NCBI GenBank assembly: GCA_020444505.1
Contig: JAHLKU010000006.1
Span: 1 to 64,000, forward strand
DNA length: 64,000 nt
Source of the DNA: Actinomycetota bacterium
GTDB taxonomy: Bacteria > Actinomycetota > Acidimicrobiia > Spongiisociales > UBA11373
Reading direction: 5' to 3'
Of the stretch, positions 8,557-16,015 are shown one piece after another (within the stretch, counting starts at the first letter, position 1; each line of letters starts with the position of its first letter). A program made the position numbers and the translations under genes. The notes below the pieces were generated by a model. It had not been told where the DNA came from. It worked only from the letters and a program-made list of their open reading frames with translations, and did not search any database.

Positions 8557-9099
8557 TCACTCCTCTCGGCTGGGCGTCCAGGTGCCTTCGGCGGCCCTGG
8601 CCAGCATGTACACGTAGTCGGCGAGGCGGTTCAGGTAGGGCACCGCCTCGCTGTCGTCGATGCCTGCGACGCGGCAGTGGGCCACGGCGCGCCGCTCGGC
8701 GCGCCGGATGACCGACCGGGCCTCGTCGAGTGCGGCGGCCAACGGTGACCCGCCGGGGACGACGAACTCGGTCGGCATGCCCACCCGGTCCACGACGCCG
8801 TCGATCGCCGGCTCCAACGCCGCCACCATCTCCGCCGTGACCCGGCTGACACCGTCGGCCAGCTTGCGACGGTTCTCCGTCTCCGTGGCCAGTTCGGCAC
8901 CGACCACGAACAGGTCGCGTTGCACGGCCAGCAGCGCGGCGGCGGTCTCCTCGTCGGCGGCCGCTCTCGCCACCCCGAGCGCCGACACCGCTTCGTCCAC
9001 CGCGCCGGTGGCCTCGGGCCCGGTGCCGTCCTTGGCCACCCGGCCCCCGTAGAGCCTCCCGGTGGAGCCGTCGTCTCCGCTGCGCGTGTAGATCTTCAT
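8557..9099 (-). CDS. Cob(I)alamin adenosyltransferase, PduO type
   Basis: Transfers the 5-prime-deoxyadenosyl group of ATP to cob(I)alamin, making coenzyme B12. The N-terminal ATP loop KIYTRSGDDGSTGRLYGGRV is diagnostic. The second signature RSVIRRAERRAVA and the C-terminal LNRLADYVYMLAR are also present. The length (180 aa) is typical. Its product is the cofactor needed by the acyl-CoA mutase encoded at 26306-27946, though the genes are 17 kb apart. Confidence 0.94.
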   Translation of the reverse strand: MKIYTRSGDDGSTGRLYGGRVAKDGTGPEATGAVDEAVSALGVARAAADEETAAALLAVQRDLFVVGAELATETENRRKLADGVSRVTAEMVAALEPAIDGVVDRVGMPTEFVVPGGSPLAAALDEARSVIRRAERRAVAHCRVAGIDDSEAVPYLNRLADYVYMLARAAEGTWTPSREE

Positions 9100-9110
9100 G
9101 GCCGAGGGGG

Positions 9111-9116
9111 ATTGTA
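9111..9116 (-). promoter_or_regulatory. -10 box TACAAT before the adenosyltransferase gene
   Basis: TACAAT on the minus strand, 11 nt before ATG 9099. This predicts a leader of only a few nucleotides and no Shine-Dalgarno site. Confidence 0.5.
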
Positions 9117-9123
9117 CGGGCGA

Positions 9124-9801
9124 TCAGCCGAGCACCGGTCCGGCGGCGAGCAGACGGCCGAGCACCACCGTCCCGATGGCCGTCAGCACCGCCAGGTAGG
9201 ACAGGCCGGTGGCCGCCATCACCGCCGGGTACCCCTCCTCGCCCAGCGCCGCCCACACCGCCGCAGCCAGGGCCACGGTGGTGGCTGCGAGGACCAGGTA
9301 CCCGATGCCGACCGGAGCGTCCCCCGACACCCAGGGGACGGCTCCGAGCACGGCGAGGACGGCGACGTCCACCACCATCCCGGCCCCCGCAGCGGCGTCG
9401 AGGCGCCGCAGCGACCAGCGGGGCAGCCGGGGGTCGACCAGGAACCAGTGGCCCAGCATCATCTCGGCGGTGATCGCCCCCAGCGCCACCGCCCCCGACA
9501 CGCTCGCCGCGACGCCGCCGTCGGGGATCGCAGCCACCACCAGGGCCACTGCGGCGACGGCGAACGACCACGCAGGCGCCCTGGTCCGCACCCCGGCCAC
9601 CGCCAGCGCCGCCGCCGCGCACCCGGCCGCAGCCCACCCCCCGGCGCCGGCGAGCGCGGCGGGGACGCCGAAGAGCAGGATCGTGCCCGCGCTCAGCCAG
9701 ACGTAGCCGGCACCGACCACCCGCCACCAGGCGACCACCGCCGACGCGGCGGCGACACCGCCCGCCCACATGGCGAGCACCGACGATGGGGTGATGTCCA
9801 G
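9124..9801 (-). CDS. Conserved multi-pass membrane protein of unknown function
   Basis: About seven hydrophobic helices and a distinctive cytosolic-looking loop, AEMMLGHWFLVDPRLPRWSLRRLD. I recognise it as a widely seen type of membrane protein but cannot name a function. The start is unusual: GGAGG lies 5 nt before a CTG codon at 9801 (LDITPSSVLAMW), below a TATGAT -10 box. The alternatives GTG 9780 and ATG 9771 have no ribosome site. The track's 9939 start adds a 46-residue basic, non-hydrophobic extension that overlaps the divergent sat promoter and looks spurious. It lies 24 bp upstream of the adenosyltransferase gene on the same strand. Confidence 0.65.
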   Translation of the reverse strand: MDITPSSVLAMWAGGVAAASAVVAWWRVVGAGYVWLSAGTILLFGVPAALAGAGGWAAAGCAAAALAVAGVRTRAPAWSFAVAAVALVVAAIPDGGVAASVSGAVALGAITAEMMLGHWFLVDPRLPRWSLRRLDAAAGAGMVVDVAVLAVLGAVPWVSGDAPVGIGYLVLAATTVALAAAVWAALGEEGYPAVMAATGLSYLAVLTAIGTVVLGRLLAAGPVLG

Positions 9802-9825
9802 GGGGGCCTCCGGTCGCGGGCGGCG

Positions 9826-9831
9826 ATCATA
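9826..9831 (-). promoter_or_regulatory. -10 box TATGAT for the membrane-protein gene
   Basis: TATGAT on the minus strand, with GGAGG about 15 nt further downstream at 9811-9807. It forms a divergent promoter pair with the sat promoter 37 bp away. Confidence 0.45.
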
Positions 9832-9867
9832 CCGGGGGTGTGATTCGGGTCCCCGATGCCGAACCGA

Positions 9868-9873
9868 TACAAT
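9868..9873 (+). promoter_or_regulatory. -10 box TACAAT for the sulfate-activation gene
   Basis: TACAAT sits 68 nt before GTG 9942, which has a good Shine-Dalgarno sequence AGGAAGGA. This predicts a leader of about 60 nt. I see no clear -35 box. Confidence 0.4.
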
Positions 9874-9941
9874 CCGCGTCACCCCGCGGCCGCTGCGTGC
9901 CTCGCCGCGGCACTCCACCGAAGTTCCAGGAAGGATCAACC

Positions 9942-11669
9942 GTGCCCGACAGCCTCATCGCCCCCCACGGCGGCACGCTCGTCGACCTCATGGCCGCCGA
10001 GCCCCGCGTCGGGGAGCTCTCCAAGGCGTCCCGCGACTTCCCGTCGCTCGACCTCACCGCCCGCCACCTGTGCGACCTCGAACTCCTCATGAACGGGGGC
10101 TTCTCACCGCTCACCGGCTTCCTCGGAAAGGCCGACTACGACTCGGTGTGCGCCGACATGCGCCTCGCCGACGGGACGCTGTGGCCGATGCCGATCATGC
10201 TCGACGTGGACGAGGAGTTCGCCTCCGAAGTCGGTGAGGGCTCCCAGGTGGCGCTGCGCGACGCCGAGGGCGTCATGCTGGCCGTCCTGTCGGTGTCGGA
10301 CGTCTGGAAGCCGGACCGTGAGGCCGAGGCCCGGGCCGTCTTCGGCACCGACGACCCCGAGCACCCCGGCGTGGACTTCCTCCTCAACCAGACCAAGCCC
10401 TACTACCTGGGCGGACGCATCGAGGGCGTGCAGGCGCCCATCCACTACGACTTCCGCACCCTGCGGATGACGCCCGCCGAGGTGCGGGCGCGCTTCACCA
10501 AGCGGGGATGGCGGAAGGTGGTGGCCTTCCAGACCCGCAACCCGATGCACCGGGCCCACCTGGAACTGACGGCCCGTGCCGCCAAGGACGTCGAGGGCAA
10601 CCTGCTGATCCACCCCGTGGTCGGGATGACCAAGCCCGGCGACGTGGACCACTACACCCGGGTGCGGGCGTACCAGGCCATCATGGACCGCTACCCCCGC
10701 AACACGGCCGAACTGGCGCTGCTGCCGCTGGCCATGCGGATGGGCGGCCCCCGCGAGGCCGTGTGGCACGCCATCATCCGCAAGAACCACGGCTGCACCC
10801 ATCTGATCGTCGGGCGGGACCACGCCGGTCCCGGCTCCGACTCGTCGGGCACCCCGTTCTACGGCCCCTACGACGCCCAGGAGCTCCTCGCCGCGCACGA
10901 GGAGGAGATCGGTGTCGTCCAGGTGCCCTTCAAGATGATGACCTACCTCCCCGACGAGGGCACCTACATGCCGGTGGACCAGGTCTCCGAGGGGACCAAG
11001 ACGCTGTCGATCTCCGGCACCGAACTGCGGGAGCGGCTCGCAGACGGACGGGAGATCCCCGAGTGGTTCACCTTCCCCTCCGTCGCCGAGGAACTGCGCA
11101 AGACCCACCCGCCGCGGGCCCGCCAGGGGTTCACCGTGTTCTTCACCGGCCTGTCCGGCTCCGGCAAGTCCACCATCGCCAACGTGCTGCAGGTGCGGCT
11201 GCTGGAGATGGGCGGGCGGCCGGTGACCCTGCTCGACGGCGACCTGGTCCGCAAGAACCTGTCGAGTGAACTGGGCTTCTCCAAGGAGCACCGCGATCTG
11301 AACATCCAGCGGATCGGCTACGTCGCCTCGGAGATCACGAAGAACGGCGGGATCGCCCTGTGCGCCCCCATCGCCCCGTACGACGCGGTCCGCAAGGTGG
11401 TGCGCAACACGATCGAACCCCACGGCGGCTTCATCCTGGTGCACGTGGCCACCCCGCTCGAGGTGTGCGAGGAGCGGGACCGCAAGGGCCTGTACGCCAA
11501 GGCACGGGCGGGGATCATCAAGGAGTTCACCGGCATCTCCGACCCCTACGAGGTGCCCGAGGACGCCGACATCGTCATCGACACCACCTCGATGTCCGCC
11601 GCCGAGGCGGCCCACAAGGTGATCCTGCACCTGGAGCACCTGGGCTACATCGGGCCCCGCCGCGACTGA
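9942..11669 (+). CDS. Bifunctional sulfate adenylyltransferase / adenylylsulfate kinase
   Basis: One polypeptide (575 aa) for both steps of sulfate activation: sulfate + ATP to APS, then APS to PAPS. The N-terminal ATP sulfurylase carries QTRNPMHRAH at about residues 197-206 and GRDHAGPG at about 291. The C-terminal APS kinase has an intact Walker A GLSGSGKST at about 403-411, DGDLVRKNLSSELGFSKEHRD, and the lid region YDAVRKVVR. The intact P-loop argues that the kinase is active, unlike the degenerate kinase-like domain of fungal ATP sulfurylases. The track's ATG at 9840 is upstream of the -10 box, so GTG 9942 with its ribosome site is the real start. Confidence 0.94.
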   Translation: MPDSLIAPHGGTLVDLMAAEPRVGELSKASRDFPSLDLTARHLCDLELLMNGGFSPLTGFLGKADYDSVCADMRLADGTLWPMPIMLDVDEEFASEVGEGSQVALRDAEGVMLAVLSVSDVWKPDREAEARAVFGTDDPEHPGVDFLLNQTKPYYLGGRIEGVQAPIHYDFRTLRMTPAEVRARFTKRGWRKVVAFQTRNPMHRAHLELTARAAKDVEGNLLIHPVVGMTKPGDVDHYTRVRAYQAIMDRYPRNTAELALLPLAMRMGGPREAVWHAIIRKNHGCTHLIVGRDHAGPGSDSSGTPFYGPYDAQELLAAHEEEIGVVQVPFKMMTYLPDEGTYMPVDQVSEGTKTLSISGTELRERLADGREIPEWFTFPSVAEELRKTHPPRARQGFTVFFTGLSGSGKSTIANVLQVRLLEMGGRPVTLLDGDLVRKNLSSELGFSKEHRDLNIQRIGYVASEITKNGGIALCAPIAPYDAVRKVVRNTIEPHGGFILVHVATPLEVCEERDRKGLYAKARAGIIKEFTGISDPYEVPEDADIVIDTTSMSAAEAAHKVILHLEHLGYIGPRRD

Positions 11670-11686
11670 CGACGGACCCGACCGAT

Positions 11687-11712
11687 CTGCGGCCCCCGCG
11701 CGGGGGCCGCAG
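11687..11712 (+). terminator. GC-rich palindrome, probable terminator after sat/cysC
   Basis: CTGCGGCCCCCGC followed directly by GCGGGGGCCGCAG, a perfect 26-bp palindrome 17 bp after the stop codon. It can fold as an 11-bp stem with a CGCG loop. No T-tract follows, as is common in actinobacterial terminators. Confidence 0.6.
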
Positions 11713-11748
11713 GCCCCTCCGGCCGGCACCGCTCATCCCACCATTCGT

Positions 11749-11787
11749 TAGGGTGGAGCGTGCGGCTGCGCACCGCACTCGCAGCCG
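11749..11787 (+). promoter_or_regulatory. -10 box TAGGGT and leader hairpin of the lat gene
   Basis: TAGGGT (11749-11754), then an inverted repeat CGGCTGCG (11763-11770) and CGCAGCCG (11780-11787) with a 9-nt loop at the predicted 5-prime end of the transcript. ATG 11849 with AAGGAG follows about 60 nt later. Confidence 0.4.
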
Positions 11788-11848
11788 TGAACCGAAGCCC
11801 CGGGGCTGCGCTGCGCGGCGCCCCCGGATGGTGGGAAGGAGCCCCCGA

Positions 11849-13153
11849 ATGATCGGCGCCGACGCCGTCCACGACACCCTCCGCAAGCATCAGTTGGTCG
11901 ACGGGTACCCCGTGGTCCTCGACCTGGAGAAGTCCGAGGGCGTGTGGATGCACGATGCCGTCACCGGCACCCGCTACCTGGATGCGTTCTCGTTCTTCGC
12001 CTCGTGGCCGATGGGCTACCGGCACCCGATGCTGGAGGACCCCGACTTCCAGCACGAACTGGTGCGTGCCGCCACCACCAAGGTGGCCAACAGCGACATC
12101 TACACCGTCGAGATGGCCAAGTTCGTGGACGCCTTCGGCTCCCGGGTCACCCCGGAGGGGTACCCGCACCACTTCTGGATCGCCGGCGGCGCCCTCGCCG
12201 TCGAGAACGCCATGAAGACGGCGTTCGACTGGAAGGCCCGCAAGCTGGGGAGGACCGCATTCACCGACCCGGTCGAGGACCTGGTGATCCTGCACTTCCG
12301 CCAGGCGTTCCACGGCCGCAGCGGCTACACGCTGAGCGTCACCAACACCCTCCCCGACAAGATCGGGCTGTTCCCCAAGTTCGACTGGCCCCGGGTGCAC
12401 AACCCGGCCATCGTCTTCGACCTCGAGGGCGGCATCGCCAACGACATCGAGGCCGAGGAGGCCCGGGCCCTCGCCGAGATCGACGCGGCCTTCGAGCGGC
12501 ACGGCGACAAGGTGGCCGCGATCCTCATCGAGCCCATGCAGGGCGAGGGCGGCGACAACTACTTCCGCGGCGAGTTCCTGGCAGCGCTGCGCCGGATCGC
12601 CGACGAGCGCGACGCGCTGCTGATCTTCGACGAGGTGCAGACGGGCTTCTTCTCGAGCGGCCCGGCCTGGATGTGGCAGCGCTACGGCGTCGCCCCCGAC
12701 GTGGTCGCCTTCGGCAAGAAGGCCCAGATCTGCGGCATCTACGCCTCCGCCCGCATCGATGAGGTCCCCGACAACGTGTTCCAGCGCTCCAGCCGCATCA
12801 ACAGCACCTGGGGCGGCAGCCTCACCGACATGGTGCGATCGCGCCGGTTCATCGAGATCATCGAGAAGGAGGACCTCGGCAACCGCGTCGCCGAGATGGG
12901 CGATCGCCTGGTGGCCGGCCTGCGGCGCATCGCCTCCGAGACCGGCAAGTTCACCAACCCGCGCGGCGCCGGATCGCTGGTGGCGGTGACGCTGGAATCC
13001 GGCGAGGCCCGCAACGCCCTGCTGCGCCGCATGTTCGAGAACGAGACGCTGGCGCTGCCGTCGGGGCCGCTGGCCATCAGGTTCCGGCTGCCGTTCGTGA
13101 TCCGGCCGGCCGAGGTGGACGAACTGCTCGCCCGGGTGGAGGCCAGCCTCTAG
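11849..13153 (+). CDS. lat: L-lysine 6-transaminase (PLP-dependent)
   Basis: Moves the epsilon-amino group of lysine to 2-oxoglutarate, giving allysine (piperideine-6-carboxylate), an entry to alpha-aminoadipate and lysine catabolism. The 434-aa class III aminotransferase has GGALAVENAMKTAFDWK, the FDEVQTGFF cofactor motif and the PLP lysine in AFGKKAQ at about residue 290. The N-terminus HDTLRKHQLVDGYPVVLDLEKS and the sequence GGALAVENA distinguish Lat from GABA and ornithine aminotransferases. The start is ATG 11849 with AAGGAG 7 nt upstream; the longer ORF-track start runs back into the sat gene. Confidence 0.9.
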   Translation: MIGADAVHDTLRKHQLVDGYPVVLDLEKSEGVWMHDAVTGTRYLDAFSFFASWPMGYRHPMLEDPDFQHELVRAATTKVANSDIYTVEMAKFVDAFGSRVTPEGYPHHFWIAGGALAVENAMKTAFDWKARKLGRTAFTDPVEDLVILHFRQAFHGRSGYTLSVTNTLPDKIGLFPKFDWPRVHNPAIVFDLEGGIANDIEAEEARALAEIDAAFERHGDKVAAILIEPMQGEGGDNYFRGEFLAALRRIADERDALLIFDEVQTGFFSSGPAWMWQRYGVAPDVVAFGKKAQICGIYASARIDEVPDNVFQRSSRINSTWGGSLTDMVRSRRFIEIIEKEDLGNRVAEMGDRLVAGLRRIASETGKFTNPRGAGSLVAVTLESGEARNALLRRMFENETLALPSGPLAIRFRLPFVIRPAEVDELLARVEASL

Positions 13154-15141
13154 CCGCCGCCGGGCACCGCCGCCGGAGGGTCGCAGTCGTAGAGCGCCGC
13201 CCCGACGCCGCCTCCGTAGGCGGCGGGCGGCACGACGCTGCAGCGGCCAGCGACCACCTGCGCCCACCCCTCCGCCCGGCCCCGGGACGGCGAGAGCAAG
13301 ACGAAGCGCAACGCGCCGGAGTCGAGGTACCCCTCCAGTTCCTCCGTGGTCGGCGCCGGGTCGCCTCCGCTGAAGCCCCCCATGGCCATCACGGCCTCGC
13401 CGGTCTCCAGGATCAGGGCCGAGGCGGTGCCGCTGCCGACCGCCGCCGCAATCCAGGTCTCCCCGTCGTGAGCGTCCACGAGGAACCGGGCGAGCAGAGC
13501 CAGCCGTTGGCCGCCCCGGCCGGCGTCGTCCTGCGGCCCGCCGCTGGGGGCGGCGCCGGGCCGATCGGGTGCTCCCGCTCCCCCTCCGGGCCGGGGCCGC
13601 CCCTCTCCCATGGGGGGTGCCTCCTCGCCCGGCCGGGCGGCGGGGGCGGCGGGGACGGGACGCCCGGTCTCGCCGGGCCCCGCCTTCGGGTTGCCCCCGG
13701 AGTAGTCGGTGCCGATGGAGGCCAGGGCAAAGGAGACCGGTCCCGCCACCAGCACCGCGCCCACTGCGGCCGCCGCGGCCCACCGGTGCCATCCCGCAGC
13801 GGGACGGGCTCGCACCAGAGGGATCGCCAGCCCGGCGAGGACGGCCGCGGCAACGATCACCGTCCCCAGGCCCGGGGCGAAGTCGGGGGTCCGCCCCAGG
13901 ACGACGGCCGACCACACCCCGGTGCCGGCCACCGCCAGCCCGAACGCCCAGGCGGCGGCAGCCGACCGCGCGGCGGCCCGCCACCACTCGACCACCCCTG
14001 CGCCCGCCAGGGCGGCCACCGGTGCGGCCAGGGTCATCACGTAGTACGGGTGGAAGACGCCCTCCATCAGGCTGAACGTGGCCATCTGCACGGCGAAGAA
14101 GGTGCCCCACATCAGCCACCCCGCCCGCTCGCCGTCGGTGCGCGGCGCCCGGCGTGCGCTCCACAGGCCCAAAACCAGCGACGCCGCCGCCAGCGGGATC
14201 AGCCAGGACACCTGGCCGCCCACCTCGCCGTTGAACACCCGGGCCCAGCCGCCGGTGCCGCCGAAGGGGTCCCCCGGCCCGACCCCGTCACCGGTGATCC
14301 TGCCCAGCCCGTTGATGCCGAACACGTACTCCCCGAAACCCCCGTTCTGCGTCTGCCCGAAGAAGGGCGCCGACGGCACCGCGACGGCCAGCACCACCCA
14401 CCACCCGGCTGCGGCGACGGCGGCTCCCGCAGCAGCCGCCCCGTGCGCCAGCCTGCGCCGCAGCGGCACCGGGGCGGCCACCAGGTACACCACGGCCACG
14501 GCGGGCACCACCAGCAGCGCCTGCGTGGTCTTGGTGAGGAAGGCCAGGCCGACCAGCGCGCCGGAGGCGGCCAGTCGCCGCACGCTGCCCTGCCGGGCCG
14601 CCGAGTACGCCAGCGCGGCGGACGACGTCAGCAGCAGCGTGAGGATGGCGTCGGGGTTGTTGTAGCGGGCCATCACCACGAACACCGGGGTGACGGCCAG
14701 CAGGCCGGCGGCGGCGAGCGCCGCGGCGGGGCCGTGCCAGCGGCGCACCGTCCGGTGCAGCACCAGCACCGTGCCCACCCCGGCGAGGGCATGCGGCACC
14801 AGCACGCTCCAGGAGGAGAGCCCGAACACCCGCACCGAGAGCCCACTCACCCACAGCGACAACGGCGGCTTATCCACCGAGATGAAGGACGCAGTGTCCA
14901 GGGAGCCGAACAGCCAGGCGTGCCAGTCGAGCGAGCCGCTGTACGCCGCGGCGGCGTAGTACTCGTTGCCGTACCCGCTGGCGTCGAGCGACCACAGCAG
15001 CAGCACCGCCGACAGCGCCGTCACCCCCACCAGGCCGGGCCGCGCCCACCAGGGATCGGCCTCGGGGCCGCGCAGCCATCTCCGGACGCGGCCGGGCGGC
15101 GGCGCCGGCGGCCCGGGATCTCGGAACGGCGGAGCATCCAT
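13150..15141 (-). CDS. GT39/ArnT-like membrane glycosyltransferase, YkcB-type
   Basis: A 663-residue integral membrane protein with about 12 helices, resembling the C-class glycosyltransferases (PMT/ArnT/YkcB) that use polyprenyl-phosphate sugars outside the membrane. The VDKPPLSLWVSGLSVRVFGLS loop matches the family's DKPPL motif. NGGFGEYVFG and the C-terminal extracellular domain (ALILETGEAVMAMGGFSGGDPAPTTEEL) match actinobacterial YkcB proteins. A Pro/Gly/Glu-rich linker (about residues 490-540) precedes that domain. ATG 15141 was chosen because the 32-residue extension in the track overlaps the divergent gene. Stop codons overlap the convergent lat gene by 4 bp. Confidence 0.8.
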   Translation of the reverse strand: MDAPPFRDPGPPAPPPGRVRRWLRGPEADPWWARPGLVGVTALSAVLLLWSLDASGYGNEYYAAAAYSGSLDWHAWLFGSLDTASFISVDKPPLSLWVSGLSVRVFGLSSWSVLVPHALAGVGTVLVLHRTVRRWHGPAAALAAAGLLAVTPVFVVMARYNNPDAILTLLLTSSAALAYSAARQGSVRRLAASGALVGLAFLTKTTQALLVVPAVAVVYLVAAPVPLRRRLAHGAAAAGAAVAAAGWWVVLAVAVPSAPFFGQTQNGGFGEYVFGINGLGRITGDGVGPGDPFGGTGGWARVFNGEVGGQVSWLIPLAAASLVLGLWSARRAPRTDGERAGWLMWGTFFAVQMATFSLMEGVFHPYYVMTLAAPVAALAGAGVVEWWRAAARSAAAAWAFGLAVAGTGVWSAVVLGRTPDFAPGLGTVIVAAAVLAGLAIPLVRARPAAGWHRWAAAAAVGAVLVAGPVSFALASIGTDYSGGNPKAGPGETGRPVPAAPAARPGEEAPPMGEGRPRPGGGAGAPDRPGAAPSGGPQDDAGRGGQRLALLARFLVDAHDGETWIAAAVGSGTASALILETGEAVMAMGGFSGGDPAPTTEELEGYLDSGALRFVLLSPSRGRAEGWAQVVAGRCSVVPPAAYGGGVGAALYDCDPPAAVPGGG

Positions 15142-15211
15142 GGCGCCAGGATCGGCCCGCGCTGTTCGAGAGCCTGCGCGCAACCCGTGAAGACCGTGTA
15201 AAACGGCACCC

Positions 15212-15709
15212 ATGCCGATGATGCCGCCCGACGCCAACCGGATGCAGGACGATCACGCCCCCACCCCCTTCTCCGCCGCCGACATCGCCGCCGCCTGCGG
15301 GCCGGGCAGGGTCACCACCTACCGCGTGTCCCGGCAGGACGGCCCGACGGTGCTCCTGCGCTGGGAGTTCACCTCGGCGGACGACGAGGGCGCGGAGTCG
15401 GTATCAGAGACCTTCGACACCGAAGGCCGGTCCCTCGGCCCCGCCGAGACGTCCACCGCCCGCTGGGTGGACCTGCAGCGCCACGCCTCCACGCCGGCCG
15501 ACCTCACCACCGTCGAGGCCGACGAGGTCGAGGTGCCTGCCGGCCGCTTCCGGTGCTGGCGCTACACGGTGCAGGGCGACGGCGGCCACTCGGTGTCGTG
15601 GTTCGCCGTCGGCCTCCCCGGCCCGCCCGTCCGCCGGATCGAGGTCAGGGACGGGGTGGAGGTGTCGGAGATGACACTGGTCGCGGTGGAGGACCCCCGC
15701 ACCGGGTGA
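15212..15709 (+). CDS. Hypothetical protein (up to 165 aa)
   Basis: I do not recognise a family with certainty. The soluble beta-rich pattern (TYRVSRQDGPTVLLRWEF, VEVPAGRFRCWRYTVQG, SVSWFAVGLPGPPVRRIE) resembles proteins with a DUF3108-like fold that read out an applied modification, but this is only an impression. There is no signal peptide. ATG 15242 (MQDDHAP) is an alternative start. It is divergent from the GT39 gene and convergent with the next small membrane-protein gene. Confidence 0.6.
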   Translation: MPMMPPDANRMQDDHAPTPFSAADIAAACGPGRVTTYRVSRQDGPTVLLRWEFTSADDEGAESVSETFDTEGRSLGPAETSTARWVDLQRHASTPADLTTVEADEVEVPAGRFRCWRYTVQGDGGHSVSWFAVGLPGPPVRRIEVRDGVEVSEMTLVAVEDPRTG

Positions 15710-15712
15710 GCC

Positions 15713-15988
15713 TCAGCCGTCGGAGACCTCCCCCGGTTCCGGGTCGTCGCCGGAGTCGTCCTGGTCGCCCCGCGCCGCCTCCGAGGACCGCTCGTCGATG
15801 ACGTGTTCCATGGACGGCTGGTAGATCGTCTCCAGCAGGCCCAGCGACCCGGTCCGTGCGGGGTGCGGGTTGTGCTTGTTGTAGATCCACCCCCGCTCGG
15901 CGAGCCACCGCGAACGCGACGCCCAGAAGACGAACGCGAGGAAGGCGAAGACCAGGACGATCGCAGCGACGGCCAGGAACCCCGACAT
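15713..15988 (-). CDS. Small membrane protein (91 aa)
   Basis: One N-terminal transmembrane helix (GFLAVAAIVLVFAFLAFVFW), a basic turn (ASRSRWLAERGW), and an acidic C-terminal tail (DDSGDDPEPGEVSDG). No known domain. ATG 15988 was chosen over the track's 16006 because a CAGGAT -10-like box lies 8 nt upstream (leaderless pattern) and because the protein then starts directly at the helix. It lies 28 bp downstream of transketolase. Confidence 0.6.
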   Translation of the reverse strand: MSGFLAVAAIVLVFAFLAFVFWASRSRWLAERGWIYNKHNPHPARTGSLGLLETIYQPSMEHVIDERSSEAARGDQDDSGDDPEPGEVSDG

Positions 15989-15996
15989 CACGCCGC

Positions 15997-16002
15997 ATCC
16001 TG
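15997..16002 (-). promoter_or_regulatory. -10-like box CAGGAT before the small membrane protein
   Basis: CAGGAT on the minus strand, 8 nt before ATG 15988. It deviates from TANNNT at its first base, so support is weaker than for the other leaderless sites. Confidence 0.3.
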
Positions 16003-16015
16003 GCACATCGGGCGG

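Noticed and set aside
9840-9941. ORF-track start of the sat/cysC gene at 9840
   Set aside because: It lies upstream of the predicted -10 box; GTG 9942 has a strong AGGAAGGA site and a family-like N-terminus.
11687-11712. 26-bp perfect palindrome considered as an insertion-sequence end or attachment site
   Set aside because: No transposase, integrase or target-site duplication nearby; its place right after a stop codon fits a terminator.
11849-13153. GABA or ornithine aminotransferase annotation
   Set aside because: N-terminal HQLVDGYP and GGALAVENAMKTAFDWK are typical of lysine 6-aminotransferase.
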